Source: an uncultured Prevotellaceae bacterium (GTDB lineage: Bacteria > Bacteroidota > Bacteroidia > Bacteroidales > Bacteroidaceae). From it: a stretch of 64,000 nucleotides of DNA. Below the pieces are notes generated by a model. The model was not told the DNA's origin. It saw only the letters and a list, made by a program, of their open reading frames with translations, and made no database searches. This document shows, piece by piece, positions 41,967 to 51,030 of this stretch; position 1 is the stretch's first letter, and the number at the start of each line of letters is the position of its first letter. A program made the position numbers and the translations under genes. Where the stretch lies: the NCBI GenBank assembly GCA_902779455.1, contig CACZBS010000003.1, forward strand, positions 124,001-188,000, written 5' to 3'.

Positions 41967-42083
41967 GAAAGTTCTTTCGCAGACGCTCATAAGATATAAG
42001 TAAACGTTAGTATGAGGAAAGGTATAGGCATCACCCCAAAGATTCTGATCCCCAACAAAAAAGTTAGAGATCCCACTAAAAAA

Positions 42084-42250
42084 AGTTAGAGACCCCACCC
42101 CCAACCCCTCCCCTTGAAGGGAGGGGAGCGGCTGCGCCGTCATCCGCGTCGAACAATGCGCCAGCCACCCCTCCCCCTCCCCTTCGGTGACGTCGGGTGG
42201 GGCTTCTCCCCTCCCTTCAAGGGGAGGGGTTGGGGGTGGGGTCTCTAACT
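42084..42250 (+). repeat. C-rich/G-rich palindromic element, copy 4
   Basis: Complete copy, orientation plus (core GCTGCGCCGTCATCCGCGTC…TGCGCCAGCCAC), same direction as both flanking genes. From 42251 to 42467 no gene or clear element is seen. Confidence 0.9.
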
Positions 42251-42467
42251 TTTCCATCATTTAAACAAAGAGATGCATGTCTGGGAGTTAGCGCCCGAAA
42301 ACTTTATCGGGACACCCTGACGGCTGGAGCAATGCGTCGGATGAATCCGCTTTTTTGTCTGCGGCGGGGCCCCTGAGGGCGGGGCGCGAGGAGGGCTGAG
42401 CGATTATATGAACTGATTTTGCGCTTTTTTGGTCAGAAAATGTCAATGGGGTTCGCGTATTTATGCG

Positions 42468-42475
42468 TAACTTTG
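42468..42475 (+). promoter_or_regulatory. Promoter -7 box TAACTTTG
   Basis: TAACTTTG followed by GCAGCGCACAAG, the same bases that follow the regulator promoter at 37394. No convincing TTTG at the right -33 distance. Confidence 0.65.
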
Positions 42476-42486
42476 CAGCGCACAAG

Positions 42487-42552
42487 TAGGAGGCGACGTG
42501 TCTCACGTCGCATCAATCTGCTGGATTGCGACGTGAGACACGTCGCCTCCTA
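42487..42552. repeat. 26-bp perfect hairpin at transcript start, copy B
   Basis: Arms 42487-42512 and 42527-42552, perfect over 26 bp, 14-base loop. It begins about 11 bases after the -7 box. Flanks GCAGCGCACAAG (left) and TGCAAAGCGGCGTAATAA (right) match those of copy A on its minus strand, so the repeated unit is about 95 bp. Confidence 0.92.
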
Positions 42553-42606
42553 TTGCAAAGCGGCGTAATAATTATATAGAAGCACAATTGCCAAAAACCA
42601 AAAACA

Positions 42607-45600
42607 ATGATAATGATGACAACGATGAAGAAATGCTTCCTGCTGGCAGCGCTGCTGCTCACCGCAGGCCACGCTATGGCCCAGTCGGCCGACGTGTTCA
42701 CACCCTATAAGCAGACGACGCTCCGGCTGCCGTCGGTGCCGCTGCTGACGAACGACCCCTACTTCTCCTTCTGGTCGCCCTTCGACCGGCTGAACGACGG
42801 GAGCGTGCGCCACTGGACGGACGCCGAGAAGCCCATCGACGGCCTGCTGCGCGTCGACGGCACGTCGTATCGCTGGATGGGCGACGGCCAGTCGTTCCTG
42901 CTCGACCCCATCGCGCCGATGAGCGACGCGGGCGACTCGTGGACGGGCCGCGTGAGCCATACCTACCAGCAGAACACGTCGTGGACGCAGCGCTCGTTTA
43001 ATGATGCGTCGTGGAAGGAGGAGAAGGCTGCCTGGGGCACGCGTGGTGAATATCCCAACGTGCGTAACGACTGGACGGCGACGAACAGCGACATCTACGT
43101 GCGGCGCCACGTCACGCTGACGGCTGAGGACCTGGAGAAGGACCTGTGGATCCAGTTCTCGCACGACGATGTCTTCGAGCTCTACGTCAACGGCATGCAG
43201 GTGGTCTCGACGGGCGAGACGTGGCTGCAGGGCGAGACGCACCAGCTGACGGCGCAGGAGAAGGCTAAGCTCGTCGTGGGCGACAACGTCCTGGCGGCCC
43301 ACTGCCACAACACGTCGGGCGGTGCCTACGTGGACTTCGGCCTGTTCGAGAATGTCTTCCAGAGCGGCGCCGACGTGAAGAAAGCCCAGCAGAAGTCGGT
43401 CGACGTGATGGCTACCTCGACTTATTATACGTTCGCATGCGGGCCCGTGGAGCTCGACGTCGTCTTCACGGCGCCGATGATCATCACCGACCTCGACCTG
43501 CTCTCGACGCCGATCAACTATATCTCCTATCAGGTGCGCCCGACTGACGGCCGGCAGCACGACGTGCAGTTCTACGTGGCGACAACGCCGCGCCTCTGCG
43601 TCAATGAGCCGGCACAGGCCGTCGACGCTGCCATCGTCAGCGACGGCGAGCTGACCTACGCCAAGGCGGGCAGCACGGCTCAGCCTGTGCTGCAGCGCGC
43701 CGGCGACCTGATCTGCATTGACTGGGGCTATCTCTATCTGCCCGCCGTCAACGGCGAGGTCAGCGTAGCCCCGACGGCGACGACCGAGAGCACCTTCACC
43801 ACGACGGGCCGGCTGCCCGAGTATGGGGGCGAGGTGAAGGGCCAGTCGCCCTGCTACATGACCACACTGGCCTACGTGCACGACTTCGGCACGGTCAGCG
43901 ACGCCGCCAGCAGCTATATGATGGTGGGCTACGACGAGGTGAAGGACATCCGCTATTTCCAGAAGGACTATCCCGGCTACTGGGCCCGCAACGGCAAGAC
44001 CATCTTCAAGGCCTTCCAGGAGCTGCGCGATGGATATACAGACATCATGCAGCGCTGCCGCGAGCAGGACCAGACGATCTATGACGACGGCCTCAAGTCG
44101 GGCAACGTGAAGTATGCCGAGCTGCTGGCCGCCAGCTATCGCCAGGTGCTGGCCGCCCACAAGCTGTTCGAGGACGACGGCGGCCGACTGCTCTACTTCT
44201 CGAAGGAGAACAACTCGAACGGATGTGTCAACACGGTCGACCTGACTTATCCCTCGGCTCCGCTCTTCCTGCTCTACAACACCGAGCTGCAGAAGGGCAT
44301 GATGACCTCCATACTGGAATATCAGCGCACGGGCCGATGGAACAAGGACTGGGCGGCCCACGACCTGGGCACCTATCCCCACGCCAACGGTCAGGTCTAC
44401 GTCGGCGACATGCCGCTGGAGGAGAGCGGCAACATCCTGACGCTGGCCGCGATGATCTCGAAGATTGAGGGCTCGACGGCGTGGGCCAACACCTACTGGA
44501 GCATCCTGACCAGATGGGTGAACTATCTGATCAGCAACGGCCAGGACCCCGCCGAGCAGCTCTGCACCGACGACTTCGCCGGCCACTGGGCCCACAACGC
44601 CAACCTCTCCGTCAAGGCCATCATGGGCATCGCCGGCTATGCCGAGATGTGCCGCATGCGTGGCCGTGAGGACCAGTATGAGCGCTACATGAACATCGCC
44701 CGCAAGATGGCGCAGATCTGGGAGATCGACGCCCGCGACGGCGACCACTATAAGCTGGCCTTCGACCGCGGCGGCTCGTGGAGCCTGAAGTATAACCTCG
44801 TCTGGGACAAGCTCTGGGGCTTGCAACTCTTCCCCCGCCAGGTCATGGAGCGCGAGATGAAATACTACCTGACGAAGCAGAACACCTACGGCGTGCCCCT
44901 GGACAACCGCGAGGGCTACACGAAGAGCGACTGGGTCATCTGGACGGCCGCGATGGCCGACGACGCGGAGACGTTCCTGAAGTTCAGCGACCCGCTGTGG
45001 CGCTATGTCAACGAGACGCGCACGCGGTGGCCGATCTCCGACTGGTACTGGACCCAGAGCGGCGAAGCCAAGGGATTCCGCGCCCGCAGCGTCATCGGCG
45101 GCCACTGGATGCGCGTCCTCATGGACAAGTATGCCCCGAAGGCCGACAGCACCACGACGGCCTGGGCCCCGCAGGGCAGCAAGATCAAGACGCGCTGGGC
45201 CGCCGACGTCGACCCGGAGCGGCCGCTGCCTGACTATCCGCGGCCGCAGCTCGTGCGCAGCGAATGGGAGAACCTGAACGGCCTGTGGCTGTATGCCATC
45301 ACGCCGCAGACGCAGCGCCAGATTCCCACCGAGTGGGACGGCCAGATCCTGGTGCCCTTCGCCGTGGAGTCGAGTCTCTCGGGCGTCATGCGCATGCTCG
45401 ACAAGAACAACTACCTCTGGTATCGCCGCACCTTTACCGTCCCCGAAGACTGGGCCGGCCGCCGCGTCATGCTCAACTTCGGCGGCGTCGACTATACGGC
45501 CCGCGTCTACGTGAACGGCTCGTCCGTGGGCTCGCACACCGGCGGATTCACCGCCTTCGCGATCGACATCACCGACCGCCTCACGGAGGGCGAGAACACG

Positions 45601-47112
45601 CTGGTCGTCATGGTGCAGGACAACACCGACGAGGCGACGCAGCCCCTGGGCAAGCAGCGCTATAACCCCGGCGGCGCCGGCAGCATCTGGTACACGCAGG
45701 TGTCGGGCATCTGGCAGACGGTATGGCTGGAGCCCGTCAGCGCGAACCATATCACCGACGTGCGCTCGACGCCCGACGTCGACCAGAGCCGCCTCAGCAT
45801 CAACGTCGCCACGGCCACGGAGAGCACGACGGCCCGCGTGCGACTGACGCTCAGCCTCAAGGGCAACGTCGTCGCCGAGGCCACCGGACAGCCCGGCAGC
45901 GACATCGTCCTCAACGTGCCCAATGCACGGCTGTGGACCCCCACCAGCCCCACGCTCTACGACCTCAACGTCGAGTTCAGCGACGGCGGCCAGACCCTCG
46001 ACCAGGCGCGGAGCTACGCCGCCCTGCGCAAGATCTCCTATGCCAAGACGGCCGACGGCGAATGGCGCCTGCAGCTGAACAACCGCGACCTCTTCCACTT
46101 CGGACTGCTCGACCAGGGCTACTGGCCCGACGGACTCTACACCGCCCCGACCGACGAGGCCCTGCGCTTCGACATCGAGCAGACGAAGGCACTGGGATTC
46201 AACATGATACGCAAACACATGAAGGTGGAGCCGCAGCGATGGTACTACCTCTGCGACTCGCTGGGCGTCATGGTGTGGCAGGACATGCCCGCACTGGGAC
46301 GCTCCGACGAGGGCTGGACGCCGCGCGACTGGAGCACGAAGAACGGCAGCCAGAGCACGGCCGTCGAGAACGCCTTCCGCTCGCAGTGGGCCGACATCAT
46401 CCGGCAGCACTACTCGTCGCCCTCGATCGTCGTCTGGACTCCGTTCAACGAGAGCTGGGGACAGTTTAAGACGGCCGACATCGTCAGCTTCACCCGAGAG
46501 CAGGACCCCACCCGACTCGTCAACCCCGCCAGCGGCGGCAACCACTATGAGGGCGTCGGCGACATGCTCGACCTGCACGACTACGACCGCCCGCCCCACA
46601 TCTATCTCTACGACCAGGAGCGGCCCGTCGTACTCGGCGAGTTCGGCGGACTGGGCCGCAACATCGACGGCCACCGCTGGTACGACCGCGACGCCACCAC
46701 CTACGTGAACTATCAGAGCGAGGGACAGCTCACCAATGCCTACGTCGAGACCGTCGAGGCCGTCATCGACATGGCCCAGGGCGCCCAGACCACCGACGGC
46801 CGCCCGGCCGCCTTCTGCGCCGCCGTCTACACCCAGACGACCGACGTCGAGACGGAGGTCAACGGCCTCTACACCTACGACCGCTCGCTGCTCAAGATGA
46901 CCGAGAAGCGCGTCCGCGAGGTCAACGAGCGCCTCAGCGGCCTCTACGGCAACGCCGAGCCCGACGCCATCCGCGACGCCTCGCTCTGCCCCACGGATGG
47001 CCGGCCCGACCGCGTCTACTCGCTGCTGGGCATGCTCGTCGACGAGCCCCGGCCGGGCGTCAACATCGTCGTCGGACAGCACGGCGAGGTGCGCAAGGTC
47101 TACGTCAGGTAA
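42607..47112 (+). CDS. Fusion of DUF4965/glutaminase-like hydrolase and GH2 glycosidase
   Basis: A 1501-aa secreted two-enzyme protein. Translation may start at 42607 or, more naturally for the signal peptide, at the ATG at 42625 (MKKCFLLAALLLTAGHAMAQ). Residues about 30-857 match the DUF5127/DUF4965/DUF1793 (GtaA glutaminase-like) architecture: VPLLTNDPYFSFWSP, VDLTYPSAPLFLLYN, HDLGTYPHANGQ, YNLVWDKLWGLQLFP. A beta-sandwich (about 115-255, SFNDASWKEEKAAWGT…FSHDDVFELYVNG) is inserted into its N-terminal part. Residues about 858-1450 are a GH2 enzyme: NLNGLWLYAI, acid/base Glu1282 in WTPFNESWGQF, nucleophile Glu1345 in VLGEFGG. The end (YSLLGMLVDEPRPGVNIVVG) is sorting-tail-like. The frame is continuous. 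The activity of the DUF4965 half in Bacteroidota is uncertain; the GH2 half may remove beta-linked sugars. Confidence 0.92.
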   Translation: MIMMTTMKKCFLLAALLLTAGHAMAQSADVFTPYKQTTLRLPSVPLLTNDPYFSFWSPFDRLNDGSVRHWTDAEKPIDGLLRVDGTSYRWMGDGQSFLLDPIAPMSDAGDSWTGRVSHTYQQNTSWTQRSFNDASWKEEKAAWGTRGEYPNVRNDWTATNSDIYVRRHVTLTAEDLEKDLWIQFSHDDVFELYVNGMQVVSTGETWLQGETHQLTAQEKAKLVVGDNVLAAHCHNTSGGAYVDFGLFENVFQSGADVKKAQQKSVDVMATSTYYTFACGPVELDVVFTAPMIITDLDLLSTPINYISYQVRPTDGRQHDVQFYVATTPRLCVNEPAQAVDAAIVSDGELTYAKAGSTAQPVLQRAGDLICIDWGYLYLPAVNGEVSVAPTATTESTFTTTGRLPEYGGEVKGQSPCYMTTLAYVHDFGTVSDAASSYMMVGYDEVKDIRYFQKDYPGYWARNGKTIFKAFQELRDGYTDIMQRCREQDQTIYDDGLKSGNVKYAELLAASYRQVLAAHKLFEDDGGRLLYFSKENNSNGCVNTVDLTYPSAPLFLLYNTELQKGMMTSILEYQRTGRWNKDWAAHDLGTYPHANGQVYVGDMPLEESGNILTLAAMISKIEGSTAWANTYWSILTRWVNYLISNGQDPAEQLCTDDFAGHWAHNANLSVKAIMGIAGYAEMCRMRGREDQYERYMNIARKMAQIWEIDARDGDHYKLAFDRGGSWSLKYNLVWDKLWGLQLFPRQVMEREMKYYLTKQNTYGVPLDNREGYTKSDWVIWTAAMADDAETFLKFSDPLWRYVNETRTRWPISDWYWTQSGEAKGFRARSVIGGHWMRVLMDKYAPKADSTTTAWAPQGSKIKTRWAADVDPERPLPDYPRPQLVRSEWENLNGLWLYAITPQTQRQIPTEWDGQILVPFAVESSLSGVMRMLDKNNYLWYRRTFTVPEDWAGRRVMLNFGGVDYTARVYVNGSSVGSHTGGFTAFAIDITDRLTEGENTLVVMVQDNTDEATQPLGKQRYNPGGAGSIWYTQVSGIWQTVWLEPVSANHITDVRSTPDVDQSRLSINVATATESTTARVRLTLSLKGNVVAEATGQPGSDIVLNVPNARLWTPTSPTLYDLNVEFSDGGQTLDQARSYAALRKISYAKTADGEWRLQLNNRDLFHFGLLDQGYWPDGLYTAPTDEALRFDIEQTKALGFNMIRKHMKVEPQRWYYLCDSLGVMVWQDMPALGRSDEGWTPRDWSTKNGSQSTAVENAFRSQWADIIRQHYSSPSIVVWTPFNESWGQFKTADIVSFTREQDPTRLVNPASGGNHYEGVGDMLDLHDYDRPPHIYLYDQERPVVLGEFGGLGRNIDGHRWYDRDATTYVNYQSEGQLTNAYVETVEAVIDMAQGAQTTDGRPAAFCAAVYTQTTDVETEVNGLYTYDRSLLKMTEKRVREVNERLSGLYGNAEPDAIRDASLCPTDGRPDRVYSLLGMLVDEPRPGVNIVVGQHGEVRKVYVR

Positions 47113-47181
47113 CCGCAATTTCCTTGCGGAAAGCTGTGAGATATAAAAATAAATCTGTATATTTGCACATTCGTGAGAAAA

Positions 47182-47342
47182 AGTTACAGACCCCACCCCC
47201 AACCCCTCCCCTTGAAGGGAGGGGAGTAGCTGCGCCGTCATCCGCAGCGGGCAGTGCGCCAGCCACTCCCCTCCTTTGGAGGGGTCGGGGGAGGCCACTC
47301 CCCTCCCTTCAAGGGGAGGGGTTGGGGGTGGGGTCTCTAACT
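47182..47342 (+). repeat. C-rich/G-rich palindromic element, copy 5
   Basis: Complete copy, orientation plus, filling most of the gap between the fusion gene and the GH125 gene. Ends AGTTACAGACCCCAC and GTGGGGTCTCTAACT. Confidence 0.9.
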
Positions 47343-47405
47343 TTATTACTGTGACTTTATTAGTCTCTAACTTTATTAATTAGCATAATCATTCAACAAG
47401 TCAAT

Positions 47406-48923
47406 ATGATCAAGAAAACCATCCTCATCGTAACGCTGGCCGCACTGACGGCCTGCGGCACTAAGACCACCGGGCAGACGGCCAACGGCGAAGGCGCCGG
47501 ACAGAAGGCCTTCGGCCGCGAGTATATCGAAATGACGGCCGACACGACCATCGGCGTCGGCACGCCGAAGCGCCCGCCCGTGGAGCAGCGGCTGTTCCGC
47601 TCTGACGCCATCGAACAGAAGATCCTCGAGGTGAAGGAGCTGCTCAGGGGCAACCCCTACCTCGCCTGGATGTTCGAGAACTGCTTCCCCAACACGCTGG
47701 AGACCACGGTCCACTACCGCCAGCTCGCGAACGGCGACGACGACACGTTCGTCTACACGGGCGACATCGCAGCCATGTGGCTCCGCGACTCGGGCGCCCA
47801 GGTGTGGCCCTACGTCCAGTTCTGCAACGACGACCCGGCGCTGGCCCGCCTCATCCGCGGCGTCATCCTGCGCCAGCTGAAGTCGATCAACATCGACCCC
47901 TACGCCAACGCCTTCTATCAGGAGGCCGACCAGACGGGCGAGTGGCAGAGCGACCACACGCAGATGCAGCCCGGACTGCACGAGCGCAAGTATGAGATCG
48001 ACTCGGAGTGCTACCCCGTCCGCCTGGCCTATGCCTACTGGCAAGAGACGGGCGACACGACCATCTTCGGACAGGTGTGGACCGAGGCCGTCGACAACAT
48101 CCTCCGCACCTTCCGCGAGCAGCAGCGCAAGGACGGCACAGGTCCCTACACCTTCCGCCGCACCACCGACCGCCAGTTCGACACCGTCGGCTGGGACGGC
48201 AAGGGCCACCCCGTCAACCCCGTCGGGCTCATCGCCTCCGCGTTCCGCCCGTCGGACGACGCCACCGTCTTCCCCTTCCTCATCCCCTCTAACTTCATGG
48301 CCGTCAGCTCCTTGCGCAAGATGGCCCAGATCCTCACCGACGTCAACCACGACCAGGATCGCGCCCAGCAGTGCCGCGCACTGGCCGACGAGGTGGAGAC
48401 GGCCCTGCGCCAGTATGCCGTCGTCGACCATCCCAAGTATGGCAAGATTTACGCATACGAGGTCGACGGCTTCGGCTCGCGCCTCCTCATGGACGACGCC
48501 AACGTGCCCTCGCTCCTCGGCATGGGCTACCTGGGCGACGTCGCCCTCGACGACCCCATCTATCAGAACACGCGCCGCTTCGTCTGGTCGGAGGACAACC
48601 CCGCCTTCTTCCACGGCCCCGCCGGCGAGGGCATCGGCGGCCCCCACGTGGGCTACGACATGCCCTGGCCCATGTCGATCATGATGCTCGCCTTCACCTC
48701 GCGCGACGACGCCGAGATCAAGCGCTGCATCGAGATGCTCATGTCGACCGACGCCGGCACCGGCTTCATCCACGAGTCGTTCTCCAAGGACGACGCCACG
48801 CACTACACCCGCCCCTGGTTTGCATGGCAGAACACGCTCTTCGGCGAGCTCATCCTCAAGCTCATCGCCGACGGCAAGGCCCCGCTCCTCAACAGCTGCC
48901 AGCGCCGCGTCGGCACATTCTGA
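47406..48923 (+). CDS. GH125 exo-alpha-1,6-mannosidase, lipoprotein
   Basis: A 505-aa lipoprotein (MIKKTILIVTLAALTAC, lipidated Cys17) of family GH125, which removes alpha-1,6-linked mannose with inversion. Family motifs: FVYTGDIAAMWLRDSGAQVW, the conserved DSECYPVRLAYAYW (Asp199 the likely acid), FRPSDDATVFPFLIPSNFM, DANVPSLLGMGYLG, TGFIHESFSKDD and RPWFAWQNTLFGEL. Length matches the family. The linkage specificity complements GH92 enzymes, which mostly cut alpha-1,2 and 1,3 mannose. It lies between the DUF4965/GH2 fusion and the GH18-like gene, all on the plus strand. Confidence 0.96.
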   Translation: MIKKTILIVTLAALTACGTKTTGQTANGEGAGQKAFGREYIEMTADTTIGVGTPKRPPVEQRLFRSDAIEQKILEVKELLRGNPYLAWMFENCFPNTLETTVHYRQLANGDDDTFVYTGDIAAMWLRDSGAQVWPYVQFCNDDPALARLIRGVILRQLKSINIDPYANAFYQEADQTGEWQSDHTQMQPGLHERKYEIDSECYPVRLAYAYWQETGDTTIFGQVWTEAVDNILRTFREQQRKDGTGPYTFRRTTDRQFDTVGWDGKGHPVNPVGLIASAFRPSDDATVFPFLIPSNFMAVSSLRKMAQILTDVNHDQDRAQQCRALADEVETALRQYAVVDHPKYGKIYAYEVDGFGSRLLMDDANVPSLLGMGYLGDVALDDPIYQNTRRFVWSEDNPAFFHGPAGEGIGGPHVGYDMPWPMSIMMLAFTSRDDAEIKRCIEMLMSTDAGTGFIHESFSKDDATHYTRPWFAWQNTLFGELILKLIADGKAPLLNSCQRRVGTF

Positions 48924-48934
48924 GACGATTTTCA

Positions 48935-49343
48935 GGACCACGAATTACGCGAATTAAACGAATTATTTCTAAAGACAACGAATTAAGACGAGGATATTTT
49001 AAAAAACAACGAATTAAAACGAATTGACACGAATTAAAACGTATTACACGAATTAAAACTCATTACACGAATTAATCTCTATTGAACGAATGATTCGTGA
49101 AATTCGCCTTAATTCGTTGTCTTAAAAAGAATTCGTGAAATAGAAAAGAATTCGTGAAATAAAAAACAATTCGTGACAATTCGTGCAATTCGTCTTAATT
49201 CGTTGTTTTAAAATGAATTTGTGAAATAAAAAATAAATTCGTGTCAATTCGTGTAATTCGTTTTAATTCGTTGTCATAAAAACAATTCGTGTAATTCGTG
49301 GTCTTTAGAAAAAAATTCGTTTAATTCGGGTCATTCGTGGTCC
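48935..49343. repeat. CGAATTA/TTCGTG foldback array
   Basis: Left end GGACCACGAATTACGCGAAT and right end (complement of GGACCACGAATGACCCGAAT) are inverted repeats of about 30 bp with few mismatches. Every unit left of about 49090 reads ACGAATTAA and every unit right of it reads TTCGTG, so the whole 409 bp is one long imperfect palindrome. No gene inside. Confidence 0.85.
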
Positions 49344-49359
49344 TATAAACATAAAAACT

Positions 49360-50631
49360 ATGAAGCGATTAAAGATTTTGGTGTTATTAGCGGCGCTGTC
49401 CGTCGGGGAGTCATGGTCGCAGAGCGGCGTCTACGTCGGCGGCCACATCCGCCGCGAGCGGCCCGGAACGATAGAGAAGCTGCGGCAGTCTGGGTTCCGG
49501 TACGTCATCCTGTTCAACGTCAACGTCGAGGCCGACGGCACGCTGACGACCGACGGCGAGACCATCTGCCGCGACGGCCGCTACGTCTTCGATGAGACCC
49601 AGCCTCACTATGCCGACGACGTCCGTCTGCTGAAGACCGCCCCCACCAGCATCGAGCGCCTTGAGATCTGCATCGGCGGCTGGGGCAACACGTCGTATCA
49701 GAACATCCGCGCGCTCGTCAACAGCGATGGAACGGGCGAAAACAGCATCCTCCGCCGCAATTTCCGAGCCCTGAAGGAGGCGCTGCCCGACGTCGAGGCC
49801 GTCAACAACGACGACGAGCACGCCTACGACGCGGCCTCGGCCACGAAGTTCCACGTCATGATGTACGACCTGGGCTACCGGACCACCCTCGCCCCCTACA
49901 CGAACAAGACCTACTGGCAACAGCTCACGACGGCCCTCAACCGCCAGCGCCCGGGTGCCTGCGACCGCATCATGATCCAGTGCTACGACGGCGGCGCCTA
50001 TAACAACCCGAAGGTCTGGCACCTCGCTGACGACATCCCCCTGCATGCCGGCCGCACCAACTATCAGACGGACATGCAGACCTCCGTCAAGCAGATGCAG
50101 ACGTGGCGCGACGAATGTCAGGTCGAGGGCGGCTTCGTCTGGATCTACAACGACGAGACATGGTCGCTGCAGCAGTGGGCCGTGGAGATGAACCGCGTCT
50201 TCCCCAAGCACTCGGACGAGGGCGTCGTCACCTGCTACGCCGGTCGCGACTACACGGGCTTCACCAACGTGCTGCCCGTCGGCCGCTACTGCGTCGGCGA
50301 GCTGGCCGCGTGGGGCTTCGCGCCCCTCGGCATCGGCAACGTGCGCATCGCCGAGGGCTACAAGCTGACCCTCTTCACCGGCGACAACTTCACCGGCACG
50401 TCGCGCACCTACACCGACCCCGAGCCCGCTCTCGGCGCCTTCCGCAGCCGCGCCCGCTCGCTCATCATCGCCCCGACGGGCCAGAGCGGCATCACTTCAA
50501 TGCACAATGAACAATGTACAATGAACAATGAGGCATACGACCTTCAGGGCCGCCGCATCGACGCTGCCCAACATCGCGGCCTCATCATCACCCACGACGC
50601 CCTGGGCCGCGTGCGAAAATTCTTCCGATAG
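49360..50631 (+). CDS. GH18-like secreted protein with beta/gamma-crystallin domain
   Basis: A 423-aa exported protein (MKRLKILVLLAALSVGESWS signal). Residues about 22-280 look like a GH18-type TIM barrel: GVYVGGHIRR, FRYVILFNVNVEADGTL, ICIGGWGNTSYQNI and a DxE-type active-site segment, DVEAVNNDDEHAYD. The barrel ends with IMIQCYDGGAYNN and VEGGFVWIYNDETW. GH18 includes endo-beta-N-acetylglucosaminidases that release N-glycans, which fits the GH92/GH125 context, but the motif is degenerate and a carbohydrate-binding role is possible. Residues about 285-375 resemble a beta/gamma-crystallin domain (VTCYAGRDYTGFTNVLPVGR, LTLFTGDNFTGTSRTYTDPE). Then comes MHNEQCTMNNEAYDLQGRRI, in which the intergenic CAATGAACAATGTACAATG repeat is translated, followed by a sorting-like tail. 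Confidence 0.8.
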   Translation: MKRLKILVLLAALSVGESWSQSGVYVGGHIRRERPGTIEKLRQSGFRYVILFNVNVEADGTLTTDGETICRDGRYVFDETQPHYADDVRLLKTAPTSIERLEICIGGWGNTSYQNIRALVNSDGTGENSILRRNFRALKEALPDVEAVNNDDEHAYDAASATKFHVMMYDLGYRTTLAPYTNKTYWQQLTTALNRQRPGACDRIMIQCYDGGAYNNPKVWHLADDIPLHAGRTNYQTDMQTSVKQMQTWRDECQVEGGFVWIYNDETWSLQQWAVEMNRVFPKHSDEGVVTCYAGRDYTGFTNVLPVGRYCVGELAAWGFAPLGIGNVRIAEGYKLTLFTGDNFTGTSRTYTDPEPALGAFRSRARSLIIAPTGQSGITSMHNEQCTMNNEAYDLQGRRIDAAQHRGLIITHDALGRVRKFFR

Positions 50632-50682
50632 CGCGGGGCGGAGAATTGCGAAAAATTACGACGAATCACTACCCCGCTCCGC

Positions 50683-50765
50683 AAGAAGCGGTGCTTTTTC
50701 CTCCGAGAAGCGGTCCTTTTCACCCCGAAAAGCACCGCTTCTCTCATCGAAAAGCGCCGCTTCTT
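50683..50765. repeat. 22-bp-period palindrome array, copy 3
   Basis: Four 17-bp units at 50683, 50705, 50727 and 50749: AAGAAGCGGTGCTTTTT, GAGAAGCGGTCCTTTTC, GAAAAGCACCGCTTCTC, GAAAAGCGCCGCTTCTT. A TTGCGAA heptamer lies 32 bases to the left (50645-50651). Confidence 0.92.
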
Positions 50766-50888
50766 TTTTAGCCTTCCGTAAACATATTGATTTTCAACGA
50801 ATTAGAAGACGCTGCCAAATTATTCGGAATTTTTATTACAATTCCTCGTCCATTTATCTATATTCTTAAGCAGATGAACAATCATAGT

Positions 50889-51030
50889 TAGTAATATGCA
50901 AATAATAAATTGGTACAATTTGGCTGTCACTGTAGGAGGCGACGTGTCCCCACGTCGCACTTACCGCAGATGTCACGTGAGGACACGTGACCTCCTAAAT
51001 CGTACCATGTTGTTTTTTTACGGTCACTTA
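50889..51030. repeat. MITE-like element, copy 2 (105-bp core 50907-51011)
   Basis: Same termini, length and inner hairpin as the element at 6334-6475, with only scattered differences. No coding capacity. It lies upstream of the susC promoter. Confidence 0.82.

Noticed and set aside
42550-47298. Long open frame (about 1580 codons) on the minus strand opposite the DUF4965/GH2 gene
   Set aside because: It is the antisense of a well-supported enzyme gene in G/C-ending codons, which suppresses stops. Its translation is Val/Leu/Ala/Asp/His-rich with no domain or signal peptide, and it runs through a palindromic repeat at each end.
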